64,000 nucleotides of DNA from positions 806,001-870,000 of the forward strand of contig UWYS01000002.1 in the NCBI GenBank assembly GCA_900291925.1, read 5' to 3'. Below the pieces are notes generated by a model. The model had not been told where the DNA came from. It saw only the letters and a list, made by a program, of their open reading frames with translations, and made no database searches. Position numbers and translations under genes: made by a program. Source of the DNA: Thecaphora thlaspeos. Taxonomy: Eukaryota > Basidiomycota > Ustilaginomycetes > Urocystidales > Glomosporiaceae. Below are positions 12,301 through 22,442 of the stretch, piece by piece (the first letter of the stretch is position 1; the number at the start of each line of letters is the position of its first letter).

Positions 12301-13147
12301 CCGATCCACATCGAGCGGCGGCGCGGGCATCGCATTCGGCGGCGTGGCGATGCGCCCACCTGGCAGGTCCGCCGTGACGGGCGAGACGAACCTGTACAGC
12401 AACCTGTTCATGGTCGGCGGACTGGCTCGCCACATTCCGCTCATCGCCCCTGCCCCGCTCGCCGGAACGCGCACGCCGTCGCAGCGGGCGGCGGCCGAGT
12501 TTACAAAGAGCGGTTCAAGCGGCAGCGGCGGAGGCACTTCGTCGATCAAGTCTAGCTCGACGTCATCGACGGGCAAGGCGGCAAAGACGACCAGCGACGA
12601 CAGATCCACGCACGGGTCGGTGGGCAGCGGCAGTGCAGTCAGCGGGCGTAGGGCATCGGAAAAGTCGCCGGCCGACCTGGTCAAGGCCGCCGCTACCGCC
12701 ACGACGACGAAAGAGGTCAACCCGATCATCTCGCTTTCTGAACCGGCTGCGCTATTGCTGGGCGCATCGAGTGATAGCCCGTCCGTCAGCAGCGCACCGG
12801 CAGCTAAAGTCACCGCGTCCAATGTCTTCGACATTCCTCCTGCATCACCGCCGCAGCCACATGCACGACCGTCTACCGGCGGCCGAAGCGTCTCGACGCC
12901 CGCCCCAGCGCCGACGAAATTGCAGCACCGAACCGCCTCCACCGTCACGCCGGCAGCTGAGGCTTCAAAGGCCACGTCGTCGTCGCCAGCAGCAGCAGCT
13001 GAGCAGAGCATCGCCGTGACGTCGGTTGCGGCAGAGAGCAAGGACAAGGGCGCGGACGCGGGAGCGGGATCAGCGAGGAGGAAGAGGGCACAGATCGGAT
13101 TGATGGGCTTCTTTGACACGACGGGATACATGGCAGAGGCGGTCTGA
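9398..13147 (+). CDS. Large SAM-dependent methyltransferase, substrate unknown
   Basis: Single exon, 1249 aa from the ATG at 9398, which has a textbook GCCACC context; the open frame extends upstream to 9317 but only from TTG. A class I Rossmann methyltransferase domain sits near residues 440-540: motif I VLDMGSGAGAWC, the acidic end of strand 2 (FIGLDV), then LPFPDNSFDFIHMR and a post-motif ERVLAPDGKVELIE. It is preceded by about 400 residues of Ser/Ala-rich disorder and followed by a second conserved-looking block (about 590-830) and a long Ser/Gly/Ala tail. The same architecture occurs in fungal proteins related to LaeA-type regulators, but I cannot assign a substrate. It converges on the nucleoside hydrolase gene; the two stop codons are 183 bp apart. 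Confidence 0.85.
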   Translation: MIDPHHIGIGLARRKDKAKQALNRKLSDSSSKAASKQLAAQRATSTSQSDLPPLPASAHHGPSHFKVPNISSYTSAAKGGSSTSTSTSSGGSNGKTLAQRNPELEYFKQQNLLNNELTPRTSDFFSKRRTSISGGATPTGSSTSGTVTGASTPSAAVSKAGTIKKVHFQESDELRGESLPVRLGLAPPRRAAAAAMGEYKAQVGHGYYFCLPPPQSSSREKSSSGSGSSLRARPEQRRDTGAWEGSTNSSRYSVASGSLSTATGSSSLAPPLRSPALAPDSPLSLLSDWNSSSIDSGYTSKGLSPSAAESGRFCSGSSAASHPLDGMAAHPRARGYSFHSTQSGPARSISGGAAATPESSSSPSSSWHPNDYFVTWKRQIEKGRVHEYRHHGFPRSKVPYWYGYDLESIEAEQDIHLCTYLALNGSHVLRKFPEEARPSRVLDMGSGAGAWCTDMAREWPQAEFIGLDVCPIQPPMATMRNPDLERRVSWVVANFLEKLPFPDNSFDFIHMRYLGSAIPEDRWSDVISEIERVLAPDGKVELIENNFHFYGRVEMVDAEELFKLQHCRPANANATANWSAVKPKLLQPIKGPSLPTGAYDIDAIQIVVERTISRRFINTSPLSVIPSMLLTEGLTNVAIGNPRHIPLSAESARQRALARAHRSVSASTSPPSSDNDEKWKEKYTSRSQIGQPLNSTFHIQNSEVWRALGFLFIARNISGARELIWLEAEEEKQLLLRAQPLAETISAAERLEWDSQRSFNQSHPASLKPFAHPWENKTDFFKQLDLWMDDLVQRADMEGLVEKHLGWHAGSEELTVEGRKEAERQKKLDEAAALLVAQPDDRAAAMVAEAVTEESNDSVAQQPQQQQPLPEQGQRRDSTGEGDDDETLGRSSPLGFSVAASQPYHEAPGRLQTTRADGSGSGGAEDEDLELLDKALSGSSKAGGARNRKESSTSTTARPAEGKRRKPIRSTSSGGAGIAFGGVAMRPPGRSAVTGETNLYSNLFMVGGLARHIPLIAPAPLAGTRTPSQRAAAEFTKSGSSGSGGGTSSIKSSSTSSTGKAAKTTSDDRSTHGSVGSGSAVSGRRASEKSPADLVKAAATATTTKEVNPIISLSEPAALLLGASSDSPSVSSAPAAKVTASNVFDIPPASPPQPHARPSTGGRSVSTPAPAPTKLQHRTASTVTPAAEASKATSSSPAAAAEQSIAVTSVAAESKDKGADAGAGSARRKRAQIGLMGFFDTTGYMAEAV

Positions 13148-13329
13148 TCGCCGTCCTTGCCGCAGCACGGAGGGCATCTCTCTCTATACTGTATATTTCT
13201 TTGCCCCTTTCGTTCAATATCATCGTGAATGAGAAATGCGCTTCTGATCGTTCCTCGCCGCAATGCGGTGTGAGAACGTGGCGTTGGTATAGTATTCTGT
13301 CTCTGTATGTGTGTGTACGATGCGGTGGC

Positions 13330-15329
13330 CTAGACCGCCGTCGCGACCGGCGCCTCTACCTCGTTGGCGTGCGTCGCCCTCGGTGCGAAGGCATTCTGCG
13401 TCCCCTCTACCCATCTACCCTGACCCCTATCGAGCGCCACGGCGATCTTCTCGTTCTTATCGCCGCCGTTCAATGTCGAGTGACCCTCCATGCCTTCCCT
13501 GACGATACAGGCTCCGATGCGAGCCTCGGCCCTTTCGACGACATCAAAGAAGATGTCCCATAACCTGGGACAGTCTAGGTTCTCGAGCACTTCGACGTTT
13601 CGACCGCCTCGACCCCACCCTTCGTGCTCCACCCTGTCGCCCCAGAAGTCGACCACCGTCGCTCCGCATGCGAGGCCGTCATTGCATTCCACGTCGACGC
13701 GATAGCGTTTCGGCGCTTGGCCTGACGAGGACAACGTCGAAGAGTTGGGACCGGAGTGGGATTTGGAAGAGGCTTTGCGAGCCAGGTCGGCACCCGCGCC
13801 GGCCGTCTCGGAGCCGTCGCTGCTCTGTCCGCTCTGTGTCTCTCTTCGAGCCGTGCTCGTTGCTGTTGGCGATGCTGCTGCTGCTGCTGCTGCTGCGAGC
13901 GGTGCTTCGACCATCGTTATTGGAGCAGGAGACCCGGCGTGGAAGCCCAGCGCGTTAGCGGCGACCGGCTGCTGCACGAGATGGTCGCTCTGCTGCGCCT
14001 CGCAGTACAGGTCCTTGTTGGCATGCGGATCGGCGTCGTACATCGACGCATTCGGGACGTCACCGGGCGAAGGTACACGGCGGTAGAAGAGCGTTGGATC
14101 GATGATGTAGGCGATGGCTAGCATGTCGTGGACGGGCGGGCCGCGGCTGAAGCCGAATTCGGAGGCGTACGTCTTGGCAAAGAAGGTGAGCGTCGAGCTG
14201 AGCATCCGCTTGAGGTCGCTTGGACCCGCGGAAGGAGAGACGCTCAGGCTCGACGATGCGCCTACGGGCGACGCGAGCGGAGAGACGTTGCTCGGCGAGG
14301 AGCGACTCGACGAGCTCAGCAGCTTTGACTGCCTCCGCGACGAGGCGGGCGACGGAGCGCGCGTCCGCAGCAGTCGATCGTGGAGCTCGGCGGTGAAGAT
14401 GGCCTGGTGCGTCACATTAAGCCCTGCCATGACGACCTTGATGTCTGTGTTGAAGACGATCGAGGCGGCCTCGGGGTCGTTGAGGATGTTGAACTCTGCG
14501 AGGAGGACGGCGACGAAAAAAGGCAGAAGAGGACGGGGACGTCCCAGCCGTCAGACTCCAACGGCGACAAAAAGGATTTGGCTTGGCCCTGGACCACACT
14601 GTACTCACCGGCTAGAGTCCCACGGTTGCCCCTAACGCCGGCCGCTCCTCCCATCAGCACGATCTGCGCGATCCCCTTGATGAGGTGCGGGTAGCACTTG
14701 AGGAAGAGGGCGACATTAGTCATTGGCCCGGTGACGGCGAGATGGATGGGCGGCTTGGCGCTGCTGATACGCTCGGTGATAATGGTGGAGAGCGTGTAGA
14801 GGAAGAGCGAGGGCTCGGGAGCGTTGGTGGGCGAGCTTGTCTTTGGGTAAGCGGGGAGGAGCCAGGGCTGGCAGAGGGGCGAGTTGAGCAAGGGGAGGCC
14901 CAGGACGCCGCCGAGGCCGTCGGCGCCATGGATACCGACGTCGATCTTGACCTCTCTGACGAGGGGCGAGTCGGAGCCTCGGATGACTGGGATCTCGGGC
15001 GATGCGCGGTAGGCGGCCATGAGCCTGACGGCGTTGAGGAAGGTGTCCTTGCCACCGGCGTTGCCGGCCACGGTGGAGACGCCGAGAAGCTGGAGATCCG
15101 GGTGGTGGAGGGCCATGAGGAGAGCGATGGCATCGTCGTGACCGGGATCGCAGTCGAGCCAGATGGCCTTTGCCGCCCTGCTAGAGGCGTGGTCGCCATG
15201 CTGCTGCTGCTTCTGCTGAGCTTGCGACTGGGAGTTTGAGCGCGAATGACCGTGTGGACCGACCAAGGTGCTGAGCCTCCGTAGGACGGAGGGCTTGCCG
15301 TTGGAGCCGGACGAGTCGCGGCGCATCAT
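13330..15329 (-). CDS. URH1: Inosine/uridine-preferring nucleoside hydrolase
   Basis: Two exons: 15329-14609 and 14495-13330, with a 113-nt intron (GTGAGT...CGCAG); about 628 aa. The diagnostic Asp cluster WLDCDPGHDDAIAL is near the N-terminus. HGADGLGG, the FNILNDPEAA segment (rebuilt across the splice) and the active-site GPPVHDMLAIAY follow. The end of the domain, RVDVECNDG...VVDFWG, is displaced by more than 100 residues of low-complexity Ser/Ala sequence inserted after the active-site His, so the protein is almost twice the usual 310-350 aa. It should hydrolyse the N-glycosidic bond of ribonucleosides for salvage. The start chosen is the ATG at 15329; the frame upstream translates CT-rich leader. 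Specificity (uridine versus purine) is not readable from sequence. Confidence 0.9.
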
Positions 15330-16548
15330 GGCGCGAGAGAGCGGCAATGGCTGGTGTGCGAGGTGGAAGATGGGCGAGGGACGGGGGACGGAGGAAAGGG
15401 GAAGTGGCAAGGAGGAGGAGGTGGTGGTGGTGGTGGTGAGAAGCAAACTTGCGCTGGGACGACGAGGATAGCGAGATGCGCGGAAGGGCAAGGGGAAGAG
15501 GAAGAGGGAGAAGAGGACGGGGACGAGGAAGAAGTGCTGGAAGCGGGCGGGGCCCTGGCGAGCAGCTCTGCCACCGAAGCCAACGCGCTGGAACGTGCAG
15601 ATTCGCCGCAAGCGTGGGGAGAAAAGGGCGAGGGCGCGTTGCCGGGGTCCACGCATCCCAGGGTCCGAGCCACACAGGCTTCCAAGCCGCGCCGCGCTCT
15701 TGAGCTCGCAATCAAACGGCTCGATCCGCGCGCCGTAGCCGTGGCCCCTGCGACCCGTTCTGCCATCTTCGGCGAGCCCCGACGCCCAAGGCCACGCTGT
15801 GAGACAAGCATGACATGGTCAGCGGAGCAGCCGATCCTTACAACATAACTAACCATCACGCCGGGCGGCCCAAGCACGTTAGCCAAGCCGGCGATGCGAT
15901 GTCAGCCTGACTATGATCCATGATCCGTCATCCCTGACCCACATGCGCGCACGCCTCGTCGTCCTCGTCGTCCTCGTCGTCGTCCTTGCGAAGCACGACG
16001 CCGACTCTCCGATCCGATCCGGCACCGGCACCGAGAAGCAGCAGCACAGCACGTTGGCTAGGAGTCAAAGTGCTGTCGCTCGCGAGCGAGGCTCACCCAC
16101 CCGTTCACCCTCGATCCGCGACAGAAGCGGATAAGCCGAGTGAAATGAGGCAGCATTGCGTCATGCTTGCTTCCCACGCAACCAGCCCAACCATTTATTT
16201 TCCCTCTTTCGGCCGAGTCGAGAGACGTGGCGCGTGAACCCCTGTCTCAGCCTGCAGTCCTGTGCCAGGGGCGAGGCGAGGGCGAGTGGGCGCGCGCCCG
16301 ATTTCGTGTGTGTGCGTGGTGTGTGTTGGTCTCGCTCGCTCGGTGCCCCGCGCCTGCTCGCCTCAAGTCACAGCCTCGACCTCGACCGGGGGGACGACCC
16401 GTACCCTCCTCGCCTCGTCCGCCTCCTCCTCCCTCTCCTCCCCACCTTCACACCATCCAAATCGGCCACCTTTTCCCTCGCTCCCCTCACGACCACACCA
16501 CGCCTCTCCTCACAACACGCATACACCCCATAACGAACCTGTTTCACG
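15330..16548. other. Divergent promoter region, nucleoside hydrolase / myosin light chain
   Basis: 1.2 kb with no supportable gene. The hydrolase side is CT-rich on the coding strand. The light-chain side (16380-16548) is also pyrimidine-rich, as expected for a highly expressed fungal gene leader. Confidence 0.5.
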
Positions 16549-17227
16549 ATGGTGCGCAGCCGTCGCAACCCTGATACACCGAGCTCGACCAGCATCGTTG
16601 CCGCGTACTGACAACCCCCTTCTCCCTCTTGATCCTCGTCGTTCCCCGCCCTTCCATCCCACATTTACTGGCTTCTCGCACCGCTCCGCCCCGCAGTCCG
16701 ACGCCGAGTACAAGGAAGCCTTTGCCCTCTTTGACAAGAAGGGGACGGGACACGTTGCGCGCGAGTCGCTGGGCGACCTGCTGCGCGCGCTCGGCCAGAA
16801 CCCTACGCAGGCCGAGGTGGCCGACCTCGCCAACGCCGCGCCCAAGGAGATTGACTTTGACTCGTTCCTCAACATCCTCCACCGTCCCAACGGCTTCAAG
16901 CCTGCCGGAACGCCAGACGAGTTCATCCGGGGCTTCCAGGTCTTTGACAAGGAGGGCAACGGCTACATCGGCGCCGGCGAACTCAGATACGTCCTCACCA
17001 GCCTCGGAGAGAAGCTGAGCGACGAAGAGGTCGACGAGCTCCTCAAGGGCGTCCAGGTCGGTCCGTGAGTGTCGGCTTTCAGGCCAAAGAAGTCTCAGCA
17101 CGCCGACTTGGAAGGCGATCTTAAGCCGACCGCTGACATCTCTCCCCTGTCGTCCACGCCTGGACCGCCACACAGCGACGGAAACATCCACTACGAGTCC
17201 TTTGTCCGACAGATCCTCAGCCAGTAG
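16549..17227 (+). CDS. CDC4: Essential myosin light chain, Cdc4/Mlc1 type
   Basis: Three exons: 16549-16551 (only the ATG), 16697-17064 and 17176-17227; 140 aa, the family's usual size. Hallmarks are [15 protein letters not shown] (EF1-like), the [11 protein letters not shown] linker, NRPNGF-like [10 protein letters not shown], and [19 protein letters not shown] followed by [13 protein letters not shown]. The match to S. pombe Cdc4 in these blocks is strong. It is known as the light chain of the cytokinetic type II and type V myosins. The single-codon first exon is supported by GT right after ATG, a CTGAC element at about 16607 and a CCGCAG acceptor. The alternative is a long upstream readthrough frame that translates pyrimidine-rich leader. 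EF loops 1-2 lack several canonical acidic residues, so strong calcium binding is unlikely. Confidence 0.93.
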
Positions 17228-17502
17228 ATCAGTTCCGGGCTTTGAATATACACACACGCGCGCACGCAGGCCAGGTCCCGTCTCTTTGATCCACGCGCAT
17301 CGCTTCATTCTCGCGGGGCTGTGATTGTGTCTGTGGCTCTCTCGCGCGCGGGCGCCGACGATCCGAACCGTTCACGAGACCGCGGCCACCTCCGCACCCC
17401 ACTTGATCGTCTACTTACAGACGCGCAGACGCGCATCCTCATTCTACACCAATCGATACAGTGCTACCACACGCACTCACCGCAAGAGAAGATTCTACCT
17501 TT

Positions 17503-17819
17503 CTACATCCTAACACCCTTCAAGCCGAACCTCCAGAACAACATACCAGCCAGAATACCACCTACGTGACCAGCACCGTCTACCTGACCGGCGGGAGTCA
17601 TGGAGGCCGAGTAGAGGTCCCATGCAAAGATGCCCGAGACGCAGAGCCATGCCGGGACGGGGAGGACGAAGAACAGTAGGAACGTCGCACGTGGTTGGAT
17701 GCAGGCGAAACAGGACATGATGGCGTATACTGAGCCTGCGCGTTGACGGGAAGCGTGACGAGCGGGGAGGATAGAGGAAAAGAGGGATGGAAGCAAGTCA
17801 GATTGTCGTTCCTCCCCCC

Positions 17820-17850
<31 letters not shown>

Positions 17851-18872
17851 GCTTGAGACGACAGAGAGGACTCACCGCTAGCTCCTAAAGAGTATCCCTT
17901 TGTTCCTCTTCCCCCTCTGTTGAACCATGGATCGGCAAAACGATGCCACGCCAAGCTGAACGCCGCACTGGCCAGTCCTGCCCCAAAGTACAACGCCAGG
18001 AAGGTGGCGTTGCCCGCCGCGCTCATCACTGGTGCAGCGACGAAGAAGAGCGAGACCATGTTGAGCAGAAAGTGGTTGGTGCTACTGTGACTGACGCAGC
18101 TCGTGATCAACGTCCACCATCGTCCCGCCGAGAGGTTGGTTTCGCCCGCGAGAAAGTTGCGCATCATAAAGAGGAGGGAGCGCGGATCGCGATAGCGTTC
18201 CAGACTGAACTGGGCGTATGTCCACAGCAGGAAGACGAGGGCGTTGAGGGCGATGAGCAGGTTGAGGAGTCGGTTCGAAGGGATGCGGTTGAGGCGTAGG
18301 ATGAGAGGGTAGAGGAACGAGGGAAGTCGCCGACTGGATCCGGTCTCGTGCGGCGTGCGGCGGGGTGGTCCGCCACCGCTGGTGAAGCCGGCGCTGGAGG
18401 AGGATCGCGCCCGTGATCGGAAGGGAGATGAAGATCGATTGAAGAGCAGCGAGGGCAGCATCAATAGTCGGAATGACGAGAGCCAGGGTGGCGAGCCGCT
18501 CGAGCCGCTCGAATGTGATGGGGCAGTGGCAGTCGACCCTGGCGCAGCTGTTTGCGACGATCGCAGCCGTAGCATCGCTACGGTCTCATACAACTTCGAG
18601 TACCCCCTAGATCTATCGCTGCTTGCGGCAGCAACGTGTGGGAGTAAGCGCGGCATGTGCAGCCATGACCGCCCACTCGACGTATTTGATAAAAAGTCGA
18701 CCCTCGCTACCGTCGGTCCTGTAGAGACCAGTCTCGCCACCTCGCACGTCTGCTGCGTCTGCTTCGATAGCCTCGACGCCGCACCGTTCTGGGTAGATGC
18801 CACCGCGGCGATTAAGCTCGTCGCCCGACCGAAGTGGAGCGATCGTGTGGTAGGTCCTAATAGTGATGCCAT
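17503..18872 (-). CDS. PCP1: Mitochondrial rhomboid protease (Pcp1/PARL type)
   Basis: Two exons: 18872-17876 and 17735-17503; 409 aa. The catalytic serine motif GASG is rebuilt across the intron (Ser332), and the catalytic histidine lies in GHVGG (His389), forming the Ser-His dyad. Multiple hydrophobic segments (LLNLLIALNALVFLLW, TNHFLLNMVSLFFV, TFLALYFGAGLASA) and the WW-x-LITSCVSH loop fit the rhomboid fold. The N-terminus is Arg/Ser-rich and non-acidic, consistent with a mitochondrial presequence. Known substrates of yeast Pcp1 are Mgm1 and Ccp1. The start at 18872 follows GCCGCC; upstream in-frame sequence is His-rich leader. Convergent with the light-chain gene. Confidence 0.92.
17736..17875 (-). 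repeat. Rhomboid intron with a C-run and (CT)n microsatellite
   Basis: This 140-nt intron carries nine C followed by about ten CT units on the plus strand (17814-17841), with CTGAC roughly 65 nt upstream of the acceptor. Confidence 0.75.
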
Positions 18873-19496
18873 GGCGGCAGCCGTGGAGAGCCCGACCGGT
18901 GATCGCGCTGATATATCCCTTCCCTTCCCGCGACTGAGGGTGCGAGTCCTAGCGTAGTGAAGATAGCGTGTATGCGGTGGATATGGGTCGGCTGAGGTGA
19001 TATGGTGGTGATGGTGGTGGTGGCGGTGGCGGTGGGTGTGCTTCTCGCCTTTCAGTTCCCCTTTGTTCCGGTAAGCGGCCCGTCCAAAACTCCACATTCT
19101 GCCTTTTCCCCTCTCGCCCAAGCGGGCGCCCGTGCGTGCGAGCGCGGCGCATTATTCGCTTGCTCGCCCCTCGTCATGGATCACAACGGAAGCTTGGTAT
19201 TCGTGGCCGCAAGAGGCGCAAAAGGGAAAGGTAAAGAACAGAGGCTGTGGTCCGGCTACGGCAAAGGCTACGACCGAGTCGCTTCTGGTAAGAGAATAGG
19301 AGGGAGCGAGAGCGGTGTCCAAGGGAAAGGGGCTGGCGGAAAGGGGCAAACAGGTCCACGGGAGGATGATCACGGCCTGCTACCACGGCAGAGGGGATCC
19401 GGTCTTGCGAGAGGTCCGGGATCAGAGCCGACACGGAAACGGAGGGGTACCGTCTACAGGCCAGGTCTAAGCATGCGTCGCGGGACGTTCAGAACA
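18873..19496. other. Intergenic, rhomboid 5' side to DUF3602 3' end
   Basis: 624 bp, tandem arrangement on the minus strand. It holds a GGTGGT-rich stretch at about 19000-19035 in the rhomboid leader and nothing else I can name. Confidence 0.45.
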
Positions 19497-20049
19497 TCAG
19501 CGGCCCGGTAGATGGCTGGCCAGCCGCTCTACGAATCCCTGCTTGGCCGGCTGACCCACCTCGGCGGCCGGTCGGTGGACGGCGCCGTCACCGTTTGCGC
19601 GTCCGTAGGCGGGCGTATCGTTGTTGAGCGTGCACGAATCCTCTGCCGAGCTCCGCGGCGTCTCGTCAACCTGGGCCAGCTTGCTGCCCTCCGACGCTCG
19701 CACCCGCGATCCGCTGCGATTCGGCGAGTCGTGGCCATTCGACCGCGGCTCGCGCGATCGAGATCGGGACAGAGAGCGGAGCATCTGGGAGTGAGCAGAC
19801 CCAGAGAGAAGAGAGCGGAATCAGGTGGCAATGGGCAGGGGGCAGTCAGGTTAGGTCAGGTCAGTACAGCGATTCGAGCCATCACTCCTCCAGCCGCCCA
19901 TTCTGCGCGAGAGGCGAAGCGAGCAGAAGACGAGGGTATTGATATCTGATTCAGCTGCCGTCACGGGTGGGTAGCCAAAGGCGCTCTCTCGCAAACGAGC
20001 TCCGGAGTTGTCCGGTTGCTCTGGAACAGAGCTTCGGATTCGCTTGGGC

Positions 20050-20100
<51 letters not shown>

Positions 20101-20836
20101 GTGTTCCCGCTCCGCTCTGAACTGCCCACTGCAGGAAAGAGACGAGCGCTCTGTCTAACAAGACGCTAGAGGGTACTCACGCCGCGCACACCGTCAAGCT
20201 CGGAATTGGCGCCTCCTTCGCGACCGCGGCCTCGCTCGTTGTCAGGGTCCTGTGCGGCGATGTTGCCGGCACCGCCGCGTCCGGTCGAGTGCAGGACCTT
20301 TTTCTCGTGCTGTCGGTAGTCCTCCTGGAGCTTTTCCTCGCGGGCCTGGGCCTCTTCGGCGCGCATGCGGTCGAGCGGGTCGCGTGAGGGCGATCGGACG
20401 TTGCCGGCGCCGCCGCGGCCGCTGTGGGTGATGTGCGGGGCCTGGGCGTGGATGACTGCGGGCGGGGGCGCCTGTTCGCGGCCGCGGTCGCGCGAGCGGG
20501 AGGGCGAGCGAATAATCTAGAAAAGAGGGGAATGGCGGGACAGAACGAGGCGGACAAGGTGGGGCGCGATGCAAAAGACAAGGGGTCAGCCGTGGCTGTC
20601 GTTACAAGGGCCGCACTGCCGGATTTTCTGTCATAGCCTATGCTGGCGCACGGGCTCGGCGTTGCGTGCTGTGCCGCTTTGCTCGTTGCCGTTGCAGAGC
20701 AGGAGCTGTGAATCCAGAATGCTGGCAGAGGACTCACGTTTCCTACACCGCCTCTGCCGGTTGCGATAAAGGGATCACGACCTCGCTCCTCTACGCCGTG
20801 CTCCTTATGCGAGTGGTGTCCGACGCCGAGAGGCAT
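19497..20836 (-). CDS. DUF3602 protein with GRGGAGN repeats
   Basis: Three exons: 20836-20738, 20516-20181 and 19784-19497, all phase 0; 240 aa. The short motif GRGG(A/V)GN occurs three times: at the end of exon 1 (Val variant) and twice in exon 2 (HSGRGGAGN, HSTGRGGAGN). That repeat defines the fungal DUF3602 family (PF12223), which includes yeast Par32, a Tor-linked regulator of ammonium transporters. The rest is polar and charged with Arg-Ser pairs and is predicted to be disordered. Intron 2 is 396 nt, long for this window, and contains a hexamer repeat; a further exon starting after CTGCAG near 20128 is possible but would need a weak donor. The family call rests on the motif only; function here is unknown. 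Confidence 0.8.
20053..20100. repeat. Hexanucleotide microsatellite, eight CTGCTC units
   Basis: Eight perfect CTGCTC units lie inside intron 2 of the DUF3602 gene. On the gene's strand they read GAGCAG; depending on frame the repeat would encode Ser-Arg, Ala-Gly or Glu-Gln dipeptides. Confidence 0.9.
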
Positions 20837-22442
20837 GGCGATGATGCAGTCTGAGCGGCAGCGAGCGCTGGGGTAGATTTTCAGGGAAAATCTCGCTGTG
20901 TGCGGACGATCGAGGGTGAGAACAGTTGGCGAGTGGGGTGGCTGTAGTAGTGGGTTGTTGTATGCGGATGGCTGTAGTGGCGGTGATGGTGATGACGGTG
21001 ATGACGGCGGGCGGGAGCGAGGCGATGCTGAGGGAGGGTGTGTAGGTGCAGCGTAGCCTAGATAAGGGCGTGGCTTTTTGGCATGGCTCTCAGATCTTGG
21101 CCCCTCCCGCGGTGCCGGTTGTGGGGGGGGCGGCAGCAGCAGCCGCAGCAGCCGCAGCAGCAGAGGCAGGCAGGCAGGCAGGCAGGCACGAGCTTCTCGG
21201 CAGCTCCCATGCGCCAAACTCCATCCATAAGAAATGAGTACAGCGACAAAGAGGCAGACTAGGGCAGGCCAGGCCAACAAGCGTCCTTTTTGTTTTTGTT
21301 TTTTTTGACGCAGCTTTAAGCGCGTTTTGGCGCCAGCGTTCCTCGGGCGCCTCTGTTCCCCCCCCCTGGCCCCAGCCCCCACCTGCTGGGTCGCTGCTGC
21401 GCGTGCTCAAAGGCCCGCTATCGCGCCAACCAGCCAAGAACTCACCATGGAGCCCGTCCTCTTCGATCTTGGCTTCGTTCCTCGTCGCGCTGCACCCTCT
21501 TCACCGCCGACGCTGCTCTCGTCGTGCAGCCACCTCCTCTCCTCTTTGACTGGCGTGCCCTCCCCCCTCGAGCGCGTCCCGCTGCCGGCCTGTGCTCGCG
21601 AAACCTCACGTCGATATTTATTGATTTCACCCATGATTAATTCAATTCCCTTCCATCATCACTACGGTAAGCATGGCAGTCTAGCTAATGTAGCTATCTG
21701 TAGGCTGTCGGCGCATCGTACAAACGTCCGTGCGTACATGTTCCTGAACGACGGCCGTGCTTCGTGTCTAGATAACCAGATGGCCTCCAAGCGTCCCACC
21801 AGGAACGAGTCGCTACGTTATCTAGAGCGAATCATACGTCGTTAGCAGGCCCTCACTCTCGCATCCTAGGCCCGCCTTGGCATGCCTTCGTCTCAAGAGG
21901 CACGGCACCGCTACAGACATTCTTCGGTTCCCCACGATGCAACGCTCATGGCGACAAGGACCATCGGTCGGGCCATCCTGGGTGTCGAGCCGCAATTGAC
22001 GGAACGCTCTTCCGTCCGCCGCTGGATCGTATGTGTGTCTCGGGGCCAAGAGCTCGTCAGAGACTGTGCAGTCGTCGAGAGGGTGATCACAGCATAGCTG
22101 TTTGGTGGGGTGTCGAGCTGATGGAGCGCATCGGCGGGTCGTACAGTAGCAACAGGGGCGCTGGGGCTGGGGGCTGGGCTCGGCCCATCTCGGAGCCGAA
22201 TACCGCGGGACTCCACTTTTTCCGGGGAACTTTCGTGTAAGGACAGGCACAGGAGTCGAGTCGCTGCCCTTCTTGGACATCTTCTCGCTGCCTCTGCCTC
22301 ATCCCACGTCGATATCCGTCATCAGCTCCATCACGCCGTCCAAGAGCCCCATCCTTACACATTCTTCAAAGCTCGCCAACCCGACTGTTCACGCCGCTAA
22401 ACGTGCCTCTCTCCGCCCTCGCACACCCGCCTGACCGCAACG
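20837..22442. other. Intergenic between DUF3602 and RRP45 (divergent)
   Basis: 1.6 kb without a supportable gene. It contains CAG/CCG triplet runs (21132-21163), six GGCA units (21165-21188), a T-run at about 21299-21306 and a TACAGTA motif at 22142. The apparent frames here are translations of these simple repeats. Confidence 0.45.
21132..21188. repeat. CAG/CCG triplets followed by GGCA tetramers
   Basis: Compound simple repeat: CAGCAGCAGCCG-type units run directly into six GGCA units. Confidence 0.85.

Noticed and set aside
15330..15656. Upstream start for the nucleoside hydrolase
   Set aside because: The added about 110 residues are translated poly-pyrimidine (LPLPLSS, TTTTTTSSS) with no conservation signal.
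16262..16548. Long N-terminal extension of the myosin light chain
   Set aside because: It is translation of pyrimidine-rich leader and would start from a non-conserved codon; the ATG|GT exon gives the family's exact length.
20053..20100. CRISPR-like direct repeats
   Set aside because: Uninterrupted hexamer microsatellite without spacers, in a eukaryotic intron.
21046..21237. Poly-Ala protein frame
   Set aside because: It translates CAG/CCG and GGCA simple repeats only.
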